The notes under the pieces are model-generated. The model was not told the origin of the DNA. It did no database searches and worked only from the letters and a program-made list of their open reading frames with translations. Shown here in pieces: positions 23,333 to 34,520 of a DNA stretch of 64,000 bases. This stretch comes from Caprimulgus europaeus. Taxonomy: Eukaryota; Chordata; Aves; Caprimulgiformes; Caprimulgidae. Location of the stretch: NCBI GenBank assembly GCA_907165065.1, contig OU015523.1:18413834-18477833 (forward strand), given 5' to 3'. Each line of letters begins with the position of its first letter. Position 1 is the stretch's first letter. Made by a program: the position numbers and the translations under genes.

Positions 23333-23385
23333 GTTGACTCAAAATTCTTAAAGGTCTTTTCCAATCAAACGATTCTATGATTCTA
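23333..23385 (+). mobile_element. CR1 LINE 3' end, short diverged fragment
   Basis: TTGACTCAAAATTCTTAAAG followed by GTCTTTTCCAATCAAACG and ATTCTATGATTCT matches the CR1 subgroup whose 3' end reads '...CTTAAAGGTCTTTTCCAACC...'. The sequence upstream of about 23,333 is too diverged to assign. Confidence 0.85.
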
Positions 23386-24987
23386 AATATAGCCTGGGGT
23401 GGTACATAAGCAAGCATCTCCACTTTTAATCAGCGAGAGCTTGTTTCACACTGGCAGTATCCATCCTAGGTATAGTTGAGTGCTCTGGTAGTGAGTCCAG
23501 GACCCACCTGAAATCCCACTGAGGTGGACCTGTCAATCTTCATTAGCCCAAAGAAGTGAAAGGCTGGAGCAGCTCATCAGAAGTGACCATCAAATGAGTG
23601 AAAAAAAAAAGAACAGGGTTTTTGCTAGTTCCACCCTGCCAAGGGGGTGGGGGGACCTTTTTCCTCTTGGACAAAGGTGGTCAGGTGGGGAGGATGTGCA
23701 TTCCTGTGGCATGGGCACTCTCAGTTACATCCTCTATACTTCCAAGTAGTTAATGTCCCTGTGCATTAACAGCATCAAACCATTTGCACTTGTCCCCATC
23801 TGCCAGAGAGCTTTTAATAGTGCCTTTTCCTGAAGAAGACTGCTCAGTGCAACTAAATTCAACGCCAGAAACCCATCCTAAAATAAAAATCACTGTGGGC
23901 TATGTACCTGAGAAATAGGGACCATGCCTCTGGGATTGCAAAAAAATGCCCAAGCAAGTTCGTGTAATCAAATAACAGAAGTATTAATGTATCAGTGGAT
24001 ACAGTGAATGAAAGGCTGTATCAATGAATATAACTAATGGCCTCAAAGATTTTGGGATAATGGAGATTGCAGTTTTGGGTGTTTGCAGTGTCCCTGGGGA
24101 TTTTAAGATAAGGAGAACTCAGCAGAGGTTCTGACCTCTGTGGATCAGTGGAAAAAGGACAGACACAAACGACTCATGACTTTCAGAGATTATGTGAACA
24201 GGTAATGGCTAGATACCTGTATCACCACCTATGTTTTCCTATAGTCGATTTACAACTTTCCTAATTTCACTCTTCCTAGGGCTAAAGTAGTCCCTTTCTT
24301 ACCATTTTGTCATGGTTGGAGTCACTTTAACAAAAATCAGGAAGATTAATTTCTCTTTAATGACAGTGAAAGGTGGGGATGGAAGGGAGCAAGAGACCCA
24401 AAAGTCATAAATTAGTTAGGGCAGAGAGGGAGGAAAATGTTCACAAACTGCTGACAAGATTAATATGCAGTTGATGGGAAGCGCTTTCACACCAGGGTGC
24501 CAACAAATAAACACAATTCAAAAATATCTTCTCCGCTGCAGTGGATGAGGGTGGATTCCCAGTGACAAGGAGGGAGGGAGGGGGAGACATTTAGAGAGGG
24601 CTGGAGACCTGTTTGCCCTGTGAAGCTTCGTGCCCAGAATTCCTCTGGTGGAATCTGATAGCGAGGGGCTAGCCAGGCCAGAGGGTTACTGCTTTCCGCA
24701 TTGAAAAAAAAACCAAAACAACCCAACAAAAACAGGGAAAGGAGGCTTGGGCAAGGGAGTTTGAGGACTGTGTGTGAAAACCTGAAGATCAAGGCTGTGC
24801 ACAGCTGCTGCAGGGCTGGGGGCTTCCACCTGCTGTGAGCACGGAGCTAACATCATGAATGCTGCAGGATTTGCAGAACCTGGAGGCAAACAAAAGGGTC
24901 GAGTCCTCTCTGTGCACGGTGTGCAGTAGGAGGTTGTCCCCTATTTAAATAACACAAAAAATGTTTTGCTAGTGCAGGTTGCCTCAA

Positions 24988-25004
24988 AATAATAATAATA
25001 ATAA
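24988..25004. repeat. (AAT)n microsatellite
   Basis: About five tandem AAT units followed by A/T-rich sequence. Confidence 0.85.
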
Positions 25005-25199
25005 ATATACCTGGGTGGGGTAAGTTAGAAAGCAAGAGGGGAAGCACTTCTACTAGCTGAGCAATGTGCTGCCAGATTAACAGTTTACAATGTTTACCAA
25101 AAAAACCCCCAACTCTGATTATTTTTCCCTTTCCTTTTACCTTTTGTGCCTTTGTTCACTGTTTCCTCTATCTCTCCGTAGCTTGCTTATCTCCCTTCC

Positions 25200-25430
25200 C
25201 TGCTGCCATATGCCAGTATTGAGGGAAATGCTGCCATTCCACTGTCAATCACCTGTTTAAAAATTCAATTTAGATAGTATTTCAGCTAAGCTGGGATGTA
25301 ATTGCCAGGCCTGGCAGTTGAACAGCATTGGATTATATGTCTATATATATCATCAGAGGAGGTTTAATGAAATTGTTCACTAATGAAATCTTAGCTTTAA
25401 GACTTCACATCCCTTCAGAGAAATGTGACA
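25200..25430. promoter_or_regulatory. Candidate conserved non-coding element
   Basis: Non-repetitive DNA with CTGTCAATCACCTG (a PBX/HOX-like core, about 25,242), TGGATTATATG (GGATTA, OTX/PITX-like, about 25,328) and AATGAAATTGTTCACTAATG (about 25,367). No coding signature. The call rests on motif appearance only. Confidence 0.25.
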
Positions 25431-26269
25431 TTAAGAGCCCTCTACCTCTGTTGTAACTGAGAAGTTGTTACTGTGACTGGACTGTAAACAAAATTATAAA
25501 AAAACATTGCTGAAATCAATGGGAATTCCACCAGTTACTTCAAAAGGGAAACATTTTTAATGCCTGTATTCACCTTACAGTTAAAAGTACAAACTTGTTA
25601 TTCCTGTCCTGTGGCTCTTCACTCTTGCAGTCCTACAACCTCTGTCCTAAGCTGCTTATTTCTCCCCAGCCGTTCCACCCCTGGGATCCCCCCCCAAAAC
25701 TGCTTCCCACCCTTTCCATGACTGTGCACCCAGCAAACTACAGAGCAGTTCTGCATTGTGTGTAAATGGGGACTATAAAGGATGACAACCAGAGACCCTC
25801 TCCTTGCCTGTTTGAAAGGGATTGTTTGAATCTAGGTTTCCAAAGGAAAAGGGCACAGAGTAACTCTGTCACACTGCGCTTCACCTGCACCTCTAAGCCT
25901 CTGTTGGGTCAGGAGGGACAATTTTTACTCCTTAGGCTGATCCAATTGGTCTTGTAACCTTTCTGTTCCCACCGGAGCTTGACAGCTCTGTCTGTGTAAC
26001 AGCTAATGCCTCTCGGTTGACCTCCAGGGTCAAGGACATTGTGCTGATCTGGGGATGACAGTAATAGTTCTGTTGACAGATGCATTTCACCAGCTGTATG
26101 GCCACATGGTGGGAATTGAAGTTAACTCTTCCTGTGCCACCTGACACCGATGGCTCAAATGCAACTTGCATGAGAAAGATCAGCTACAGCCCTTTTACCC
26201 TCCACAAAGTACAAATCTCTCCAAAATAAATTGCCTTAGCAGTTAAAGGAAGAAATAAGCAGGTTCTAA

Positions 26270-26960
26270 ATGCCAGGCTCTCCCTACACTCTCTCCTTCT
26301 CCTTGATGTAGTCTATCTGGCTTTATGCTTCTTACCTCTTTTCTCTGCTTCCTTTCTCTCAAATCCCTGCTTGATAGTTAAAACACTCATTTAGACCTTG
26401 CAATCTCTCTTTGGTTCTGCTCCTGTCACTGAGACAGTCCTCTCCCGATGGCAAGACTGCCTCAAATACTGCACTGAGCATCCTGGCTGGTTGTTGTTGA
26501 TGGACCTCCTCCTTGCTCCTTTTCCAATTTCTCTGATTTTTTTCTCTGATTTTTTTTATCCGTCCCCCTCTTTCTCCCTCACCCTGTAGTGCCCAGTCCT
26601 TACGTTAAATGACTTCACTGGTTGCATCAGTGATGTTTTGAACTGAGTGTATTTTTCTTTTTGCTTCCATCCTCTTCAGCACTGGGCCAATGCCCTTATT
26701 CACCCACTCAGCTGTCCTTACAGCACATTTTCTGTGAAGCACTGCCTTCTTATAGTTCTGTGTCTAAGGTTTTTCTCTTCATTTCCATTTCTTCTCTTGT
26801 TTCTCAGCCCTTTTAGGATCTTGATGGGGTCTTGTTCCCTAACAATCTCTCAAGCTTCTGTACTCACACCTACTCTGCTTCCTTTGACATGTTTTTTTGC
26901 CTTCTTTTCCTGTTGACTCCTTCATTGCGCCAGATAAGTGTCTCTCCAACTCTATTCTCT
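26270..26960 (+). repeat. Long pyrimidine-rich (C+T) block
   Basis: About 690 bases are C+T-biased on the plus strand, with interruptions around 26,440-26,500 and 26,590-26,640. It resembles the 19,395-20,090 block in texture and strand. Confidence 0.5.
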
Positions 26961-29900
26961 TGTGTAGCTGGCTCAGGGAAGGAAAATTTTTCACAATGCT
27001 TCTCACCCACGAAGCCGTGGCAGCAGCTGTTGTACCTGGAGTGACTTACCACTTAGCTGAGAACCACCAGAAACAGTGCTGCACTGCCCTTGGCTTCCAT
27101 GAAGACTCCTGAGACAGCAGGACAGCCACACTTGAGACCAGACCTACCTACCCCATATCCAACCAACTAGTGTATGTGAACAACAAGATGAGAGAGCCCG
27201 CCAAAAGGACTGCAGCCTTTGGATCTACAAGTCTAACAGTCCCAAACTGCAATCCTGTAGGATGCAAGAAAGCCCTTTGTGTTTCAAGACTGGCCTATAA
27301 AAATCAAAATAGATGGTAATTCTGCAACTGGAAAAAAACAGTCTGGTGCCTTCTGGCATCTCTCACCTCTAGACCCTTTTTCCTTCCCCACCTTCTCCCA
27401 TATTTTAAAAACTGAGTAAGACTAATATAATTGAAAGCTCCTCATTGGATCATAAAAGTGCTGTTGGAATCCACTCCCATGTAGCAAGATATAAAAAGGT
27501 GAAAAAATACACAACTGAGGAAAGAGAAATAAAGATAAAATGCAGAAGAATTTGTGTTTTAAGAACTCTTGCAATGCATACAGAATCAGACAGGTCAAAA
27601 TACTCTTCTGGTTTTTATTTCTGCTTTTAACATTTTGATTCCCTTTTAGATGTACATTTTTGTTCTAACTTGTTTCTGTTTCAGAATCCTTTTTTCCTTA
27701 TGCTTAATTTCCCTTGCCTTTGCTGAACTACTTGGACTGCTCAGGAGTTTTTATAGAGTGAACTGGCACATCTTTGTCCAGATTCTAAAAAATATATATT
27801 GGCCATGTGCTTAAAATCACCAACAGAACCTTCATCAGCACACACCACTCTTCCTGTCCTAATCATAAGAACAATCCACAACTTAATTTTCCACTGCGAC
27901 TGCAACATTGCTTAACACCCATTTTGATAGAGGATTTGTGAGGGCTTGAACTACCAGGATGATATGGATCAGTACAGGCACCTTCCCCCTACCCCTTAGC
28001 TTTATTAGATTAAAGAAAATTGATCTATCTCCAAAGCTACTCTCTAGGCTTACTATTGCCCTGCTCTGGATTTAAAGGAATAGTGCACATCTCTCCATTG
28101 TCCTCACATAGCCACAGCCAATTCATCAAGTCAAATTTTAAAAAAAGTAGACAAAAAGAGATGAGAACTTTTCAGAGGCTTGTATTCGTGTGTGTTGTGA
28201 TTTGCAGAATACATATTTTTTAGTGCATAGCAGTGAAGTGGTCTTTCTGAATCTCAATATGATATTCCAATATAATTTTGCTAATAACCTTGAGGCTTGT
28301 ACATCCCTTATAGTGACTAAATGTTAAAAACTTTTCTCCTCTTCCTTTGCTATGAGGAAATTTTAAGTTTACCTTGATTTTCTAAAGGAATGTATCACGA
28401 CAAGAGTACTATTAAAAAAAAAAAAAAGCCAAAGCTTTCCAAGCAGGTGGATTTTGCACTTAATCCTAAAAGCAGCAAAACTGAACATTCACTTTTGTTT
28501 CACCAGGCAGCAAAATTCTGCAACCTGGCCCCGGTCCTGGCCAGGCTGCTGCTTCCCATGGTCAGAAGCCTCCCTCTATCGACCAGCAATTTCACTGTTC
28601 AAGAGAAGGAAGCTTTGGTTATTAGCAAGAGCAGGAGCTGATCTGAGAGGTATCTATCTGGGACCTCTTGTAAAAGGGCTTTGCATGTGCAAACAAACTT
28701 AAAAAAATGTATTTACATGGTTTTGAATTGTTTCTACATTGACTTTTTTGTTAATTAAATGTACACTTAATACTATTGAACAAATTGGTCCAACAAGGCT
28801 AGGAAATGAAATTCCGTTTGTTTATAAGAATAAACTATCTTCTTGCCATTGTGTTTCTGTTCCTAACCATAGTGAAAAAAAACAAAGAATGACTTTGGCC
28901 TACATATTTATCAAGGGCCTTCAAGCAAGAACTATGGAGAATGGAATCAGTCAGGTCTAGCATTCGGGGATCACTGGGCAATCTTGGCTGTGCAAACACA
29001 GTTGTCATTTAAAGTCACTCAGAAGAATTAGGATAAATTTGCTGACCTCTTATTTTATAGTTACTCAGAAGAAGCACTCAGTACACATTGATACGTATAA
29101 ATATCCATATCTGATGGCTCCACAAATGAAAAGAAATGAATTAAATTGAGTAAATATATGTTCTGGGGGGTTTTTTCAGACAAAGTTATCAGGGGAAATC
29201 ATAGATCTGTGGGATTGTATTTATTTACAAGCTCCAGTCTACGACACAATGGAGAAGCAAACTCAGGCAGGCAGCTAAGGACCCTTTCTCGACTGCACAT
29301 TGACCTGAGCCATTGTGATGGTGGAGCAGATCTTCACCCAGTGTCAGTGAACACGATGCCATTAACTTCAGTGGAGCATTGCTGAAGTACAGCTGGCTGC
29401 ATGACTTGTCTAGGAGACACCCTCACAGTTCTGGGCTTTGTTGTGTGATTTATTATGAAAACCTAGGGGTGTGCAGGAGAACTGGATGAGGTATGCTGCA
29501 TTGCTATTTTGAGTTGCTTAGGAAGGCTGCAATGTGCACCCAGAGACTTATTTTAATGGGGCTGCTCAGAAATTGCAACTAGGGAGCATGAATTAAGAAA
29601 ATGTAGAGAGTAAGTAAGCTGAGGGAAAGAGGTGAGTTTGAACATATTTCTAGAATTCCAAGACTACAGCTGTGGGAATAATTAAAAAAGCACACTTTTT
29701 TGGATAATTTATTTTTGAAACTCTACAAAATTTGTCAAATCATTTATCTGATGAGCATTATTTGACCAGCTGTACAGGGAGCCACACCGGAGTGCTGTAA
29801 TGAGTGCTTTGGAATGCAACCAGCATTAATGTGCCTGCAATAGTTGGATAATTCTTTTACCCTTCTCTTTTCTGTGGTTTGCCTGTAACTATGGCCCCGC

Positions 29901-31015
29901 TTGATTGCTGTTATGATGTGAGCTTTGAATTCTCTCTCTCCTTTGGCCTTTTCCTTTTGGCAGTTCCCACAGAGCTGAGCCCTGATTAGAACCACAGGAG
30001 GTCATTTGATCTTCAGATGGCTATAAAAGGTCTGTGCAAGTGACCATCTCACTTCTGTCCCAAATGGATGATCATGCATAGCGCACATTGCCACACTCCT
30101 GGCATGACTTCAGCAAAACTGGCAAGTTCTCCTTCCAGAGCTAAAGCATAACACAAGGTACAAGGAGCAGTTCCATTAAATGCCCCTTTAAACTGTCAAA
30201 TTTAGCAGGAACTTTAAAACAGAGCAGACTTTAAAGTGATGAGGGAGAAGTACCGTTTCCCTGCTTGAAACTGCAGCTGGGTTTGTTACCATCAGGTGTG
30301 ATATGAAGTCAGCATTTTCCTTGATGACTTTTTCCTTTGCCATTGTTGCAATCTGGCACTGCAGATTGGAGCCTCATTCCAGGTTCTTAAAGGGAACTGT
30401 TACTTTCCTGAAGGATTTTATTCCTTGTCTCCTTCTAAATGGATTTTATTATTTTGCAATTTCTCAAAAATAGGTGAATTTGATAAAAACCAGATATTTG
30501 GAACCAATATGGAGAGTTCAGATAATAACAGTTTCACTGCAGAAAAACCAGAGGTTTAAATACTCATGCTATTACGAGGTCTACAGTCATGTGCTGCCCT
30601 CTTTCATTCATGGGGTTCTTCAGAATGTTGATGCCCTTTTTTCAGGCAATTGCTCTGTTCAGGTGCTGGTGGCGTGACCATGTGAAAACAGAGACACCGA
30701 TTAGCTTCCCAGCTTGGTGGGAAACACCCACCAGAGGGTTCTCCATATCTCAGTACCTGCAGGTACCTTGCTTTGTTCACAAGACACATGCTCTGGAACA
30801 CAGGCTGTCAAGTGCTGGACACAAAATTTTTTCTTTGGGAATTTCAGCCTCTTAAGCAGTTCACAAAAGACAATGTTTCAAGAATTCACTCTGATCAGAC
30901 ATCAAGGCAGAGTGTGAATTTTTCTGCTGCTTGCACAGCTGCTGTCTTCAGACATGGATGCTATCAAGGGCTGGAATTCATAATGCAGAAAATCTTCATA
31001 TAATTAAATGTCTCC

Positions 31016-31031
31016 TTTTTTTTTTTTTTTT
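31016..31031. repeat. Poly-T run (16 bases)
   Basis: Uninterrupted T run; no flanking element recognised. Confidence 0.8.
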
Positions 31032-32531
31032 GAAGTGCAAGTATCATCTGGGGATGCCTGGTGCAGGAACAGTACTATTTATTGCTCTGTTATTATATTC
31101 ATCATTTTAATAGTGTTCAAATGGCAGATTTCAAGCCAGAAGCCTGAAGTTTCATTCCCAGCTCTAAGATCAACTCACTGAAAATACTTGGGACTCTATC
31201 AGTTTGTGGTTAAGTGTCCCAGTGGGAAAGAAATATTGCTTTGCTGTTCACTCATGCTGTCCATTAAGATATCTCAATACACTCTACATTAGTTCTCATA
31301 AGTCTGATCTCAAGTTGGAAAATGTTAATAGCAAATGGTTTATGAGTTTGAAGCAGCTCATTTTAGGCTTTTTTCCCCCAAAAGTTATTTTTGTGAACAC
31401 TTTTTAAAAAGACAATTATTTTAAAATGTAATGGAATCAAGTTATAAAATATACAGCTTCTTGGAACATATACTCCCATTTTTGGTTTTGGTAGTTTTGA
31501 TTGATCAGCTGAGATGTGAGTATTCTTCAAACCAAGATTTTTCCACTTTCTTGGTAAAAAATCACAATAAAATTTGTTGAGAAGAACGATCAGCTAAGGA
31601 AAAGAAATATGGTTCACAAGATGCCAAATAGAAAAGTGATTCAGCACTGATATAAACTCTGACTGTTCAGTTAATTTTATATGCATACAGTTATCATTAA
31701 CACTTCTGCATGTCGGGATAGCTTATAAGTATCAAGAGGCCATTCTTACTGTCAGTCAATTAATTAGAAGTTTTCAGATATATTTTATTTTTGGATTGGA
31801 AGCACCCTACTTCAACTCAGTCCAAATATTTATACAGAAATTAAAAGCTAAGTACTGGAATGTCCACACAAACCCAAACCCAAATTCCTCTTCTATTAGT
31901 GTTCAATTGCACTTATATTACACAAAGTCATATCACAGAGTTCTGCCAGATGTCAGGGAACAAAAAGGCACACACTGCCAGGTGAGCAGAGGGCTAAGAC
32001 ATTTGTGCTGCAAAGCCAAAGGCCAACCACAGAAATATCTTGGCAATAGCCTTCACCTGAGGGGATCAGATGTCTCTTCTGGAATGCAAGTCCAGCATTA
32101 CAGCAAGCACAAGGGCTTCATGTGATGAAGTGCACCAAATGTCTGCTGAGATGGCCAAAGTTACTGCTTTTCTCTGGCACTTCTGCCTTGGTCCTTTTCT
32201 GGAGACACCACCTGTTTTTTTAGCAGAAGTAGAAGAATAGGAAGCACCTCTATGTCCAAATGCTGCAGTTCACAGGTTGGCCCAAAAACTTCAAAGCTAG
32301 CTTGTAATGGAGAGTAGGAACAGACATAATGCCTGCTCTTCCACTTCAGAAAAAATCAATGGAGTTCATCAGTTGGTTACTAGCAATCATTTCCCATCAG
32401 AAGGAACTGCAGCTGGACTCTATATAACACACCAGAGTTATCTACATGACATTCTGGGAGATCCTAATATTTCAACATTCATTTTTGTCCCCAAATAAAA
32501 AAACCAAAAATGTAACCACCAAAACTTCTCC

Positions 32532-32559
32532 TGTGTGTGTGGGGGGAGGGGGGAGAAGG
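32532..32559. repeat. (TG)n followed by G-rich tract
   Basis: A short TG repeat runs into two G6 blocks separated by A, then GAGAAGG. It has weak G-quadruplex potential on the plus strand. Confidence 0.6.
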
Positions 32560-32578
32560 TGATTCAGAAATAGTGAAT

Positions 32579-32602
32579 ATTTATTTATTTATTTATTTAT
32601 TA
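32579..32602. repeat. (TTTA)n microsatellite
   Basis: Five to six tandem TTTA units. Confidence 0.9.
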
Positions 32603-34395
32603 TCTTGACCAAGCAAAAACATCGGTGCTTGCCATCAAATTGGTGAGGTTGGCTTGTTGAACTGATGTGGTTCATGGTTTGTTCTGTGAAACATCAACTG
32701 ATGTTATGCTGAATTCTCCCCACTAAAGCACAGATTGTCTGGGGAGTTGCTCGGCTGATGCCCCTCTCTCTCACAGCTCCGAGTGCAGCTCAGTGGCTGT
32801 ATTACAGCTGTCAACCTGAACCCATGATCAGCTTTTGGTCAGAAGGGAAACGCTGTGATGTGAAGAGGAAGGTAGCTCACAAACAGACCAGTGCTTGACC
32901 AAACAGACACTTGCAAGTACAAAGAAGCAATGGTCTGATAAGGAAATGAAAATCAAAAATTTACCAAACTGAGGTGGCAAAAGTTACAGATAACAAGGCC
33001 GCAAAAAACCAATCATCCTCACATTGCCATTTAATAAACCAGCAGCTCCCAAACATCTCCTGTTGCTTGTCCAGGGACATGCAAAGTAATGGGACCAGCA
33101 CAATAGATTTCATCCAATATGTATCACTGTCATCATTGCACTCACAACATCAGAGGCTTTTCTGATGGGACAAAGATCTCCCTATGCTAAGTGTCATAAA
33201 ACGAACACAAAATAGTTGCCTTCCCGATAAAATTATGATGGAGACAAGTGGCTGGAGGGAGGAGAAGGGTCTTCTTTGATGCGAAGACTTGTTACCTGGA
33301 TGTTGTATGTGCTTAGGCTTCTGTCTTTGTCCTCACACCCTGCTATGTAAGATTAATTCTGAGTGAATTGTCAAATATATAAATTTTCCTGTCTATGCTC
33401 TAGTTGTGTTACGCTTGAGGCCATCACATGATCTGATCCCAGGTGAGACATTTCAGGAGATGGATTCCCTTTTGGTAGCATCAGCCATACCACTTGTTGC
33501 TTATGCAGCTCCTTGCACCTTGTTCGGATAGGACCTGTAACTACCATGAAAAATGTAAATTAAGATATCATCTTTCCTTGCACAGAAAGGATGGGAATCC
33601 AAAGAGACATGCCATAGACAGTATCAAAGATGGCTCAGAGAATGCATGGGTGAAGGAAGTGATCCAGAACAGTGGACATAGGAGTGGAAGAAGCTGCTGC
33701 TGGAAAGTAAAAGGTTACTTCATGGGGAGAAACAGATTTATTGTTTTTAAAAGTTGGAAGAACATACTGCAATATATTTATATTAGAGAAGATGATACCA
33801 AAAAGCATGACAGGTATGTGGAGCAGCAGATAGTAAAGAAGATATTGATCCTAATTTCCTATATCCTGATTTTAATTTTGCACATCTTTAGGTTACACAC
33901 CAGGAGCATATGGGGATCAAACACCATGGCTCACAAATCTGTATGGATGAAATGACAGCCTGCTCCCCTTTGCATGCAGCTGGAATTTCTCATGGGCTAA
34001 AGGCTTCTTCCCAAAGTCTATGACATTCCTGTAGTTCAACCACTTGATGATAAAGACATGGCCAAGGTATTCTCCACTAGAACAACCTTCCAGCTGCCCA
34101 TCAGTAGGAGGAATTGTCACCTGGAAGTGGTTTTGGAGGTGGCTGGAGGAGGAGTGTGTTACAGGTTGGATTAATTTTTCTGTTGCTTTATCATTTGCTG
34201 TCCTCTTTTCTGGAGTCCTCACAGCCCTTCAAGTGAGTCAGCTGATCACATGGCTGAACGTTATTTCCCCTTATGTGGCCACATGTGTGCCCCTCACATG
34301 GTGTGGGATGCTGGCATTTTTGGCATATGGTGGCTGTGCATCTGATTGTATGACAGGAAAAGAGGAAAGGGAGAGCAGTTCTTCCATATGAGGCT

Positions 34396-34520
34396 ATGTA
34401 GCTGGCCCCATGCTTCCCAGCATGGGAAAGCTACATGTTGTAGCTTGAACTACATGTTTGAAACTTCAAATATGTAGTTTGTTTGAAAACTTCACCTTGA
34501 AGTTTGAAACTTCACCTTGG
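34396..34520. repeat. Cluster of nested inverted and direct repeats
   Basis: Seen: ATGTAGCT (34,396-34,403) pairs with AGCTACAT (34,429-34,436). Inside it CCCATGC (34,407-34,413) pairs with GCATGGG (34,420-34,426) round a 6-base loop. AGCTACA (34,429-34,435) also pairs with TGTAGCT (34,439-34,445). AACTACAT (34,448-34,455) pairs with ATGTAGTT (34,472-34,479). A roughly 20-base unit containing TTGAAA(A)CTTCACCTTG is repeated at 34,483-34,502 and 34,504-34,520. Origin unknown; perhaps serial template switching or a fold-back element remnant. Confidence 0.7.

Larger units (their letters stand above)
23386..26269. other. Gene-free stretch
   Basis: No supported exon. It contains an A/C tract (24,704-24,733), an (AAT)n microsatellite (24,988-25,004) and the candidate element at 25,200-25,430. 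Confidence 0.4.
26961..34390. other. Gene-free stretch
   Basis: No exon with splice and domain support. Simple repeats: an A run (28,414-28,427), a T run (31,016-31,031), a G-rich stretch and (TTTA)n near 32,532-32,602. The longest plus-strand open frame (33,494-33,955, 153 codons) has no recognisable domain, and its C-terminal third is a hydrophobic Ile/Leu run. Confidence 0.4.

Noticed and set aside
33494-33955. 153-codon plus-strand frame
   Set aside because: No recognisable domain. The end is an Ile/Leu-rich run of low-complexity DNA, with no promoter or splice context.
34396-34436. Hairpin considered as a microRNA precursor
   Set aside because: The stem is about 15 pairs in 41 bases with an internal loop, shorter than a typical precursor; the neighbouring repeats suggest a mutational origin.
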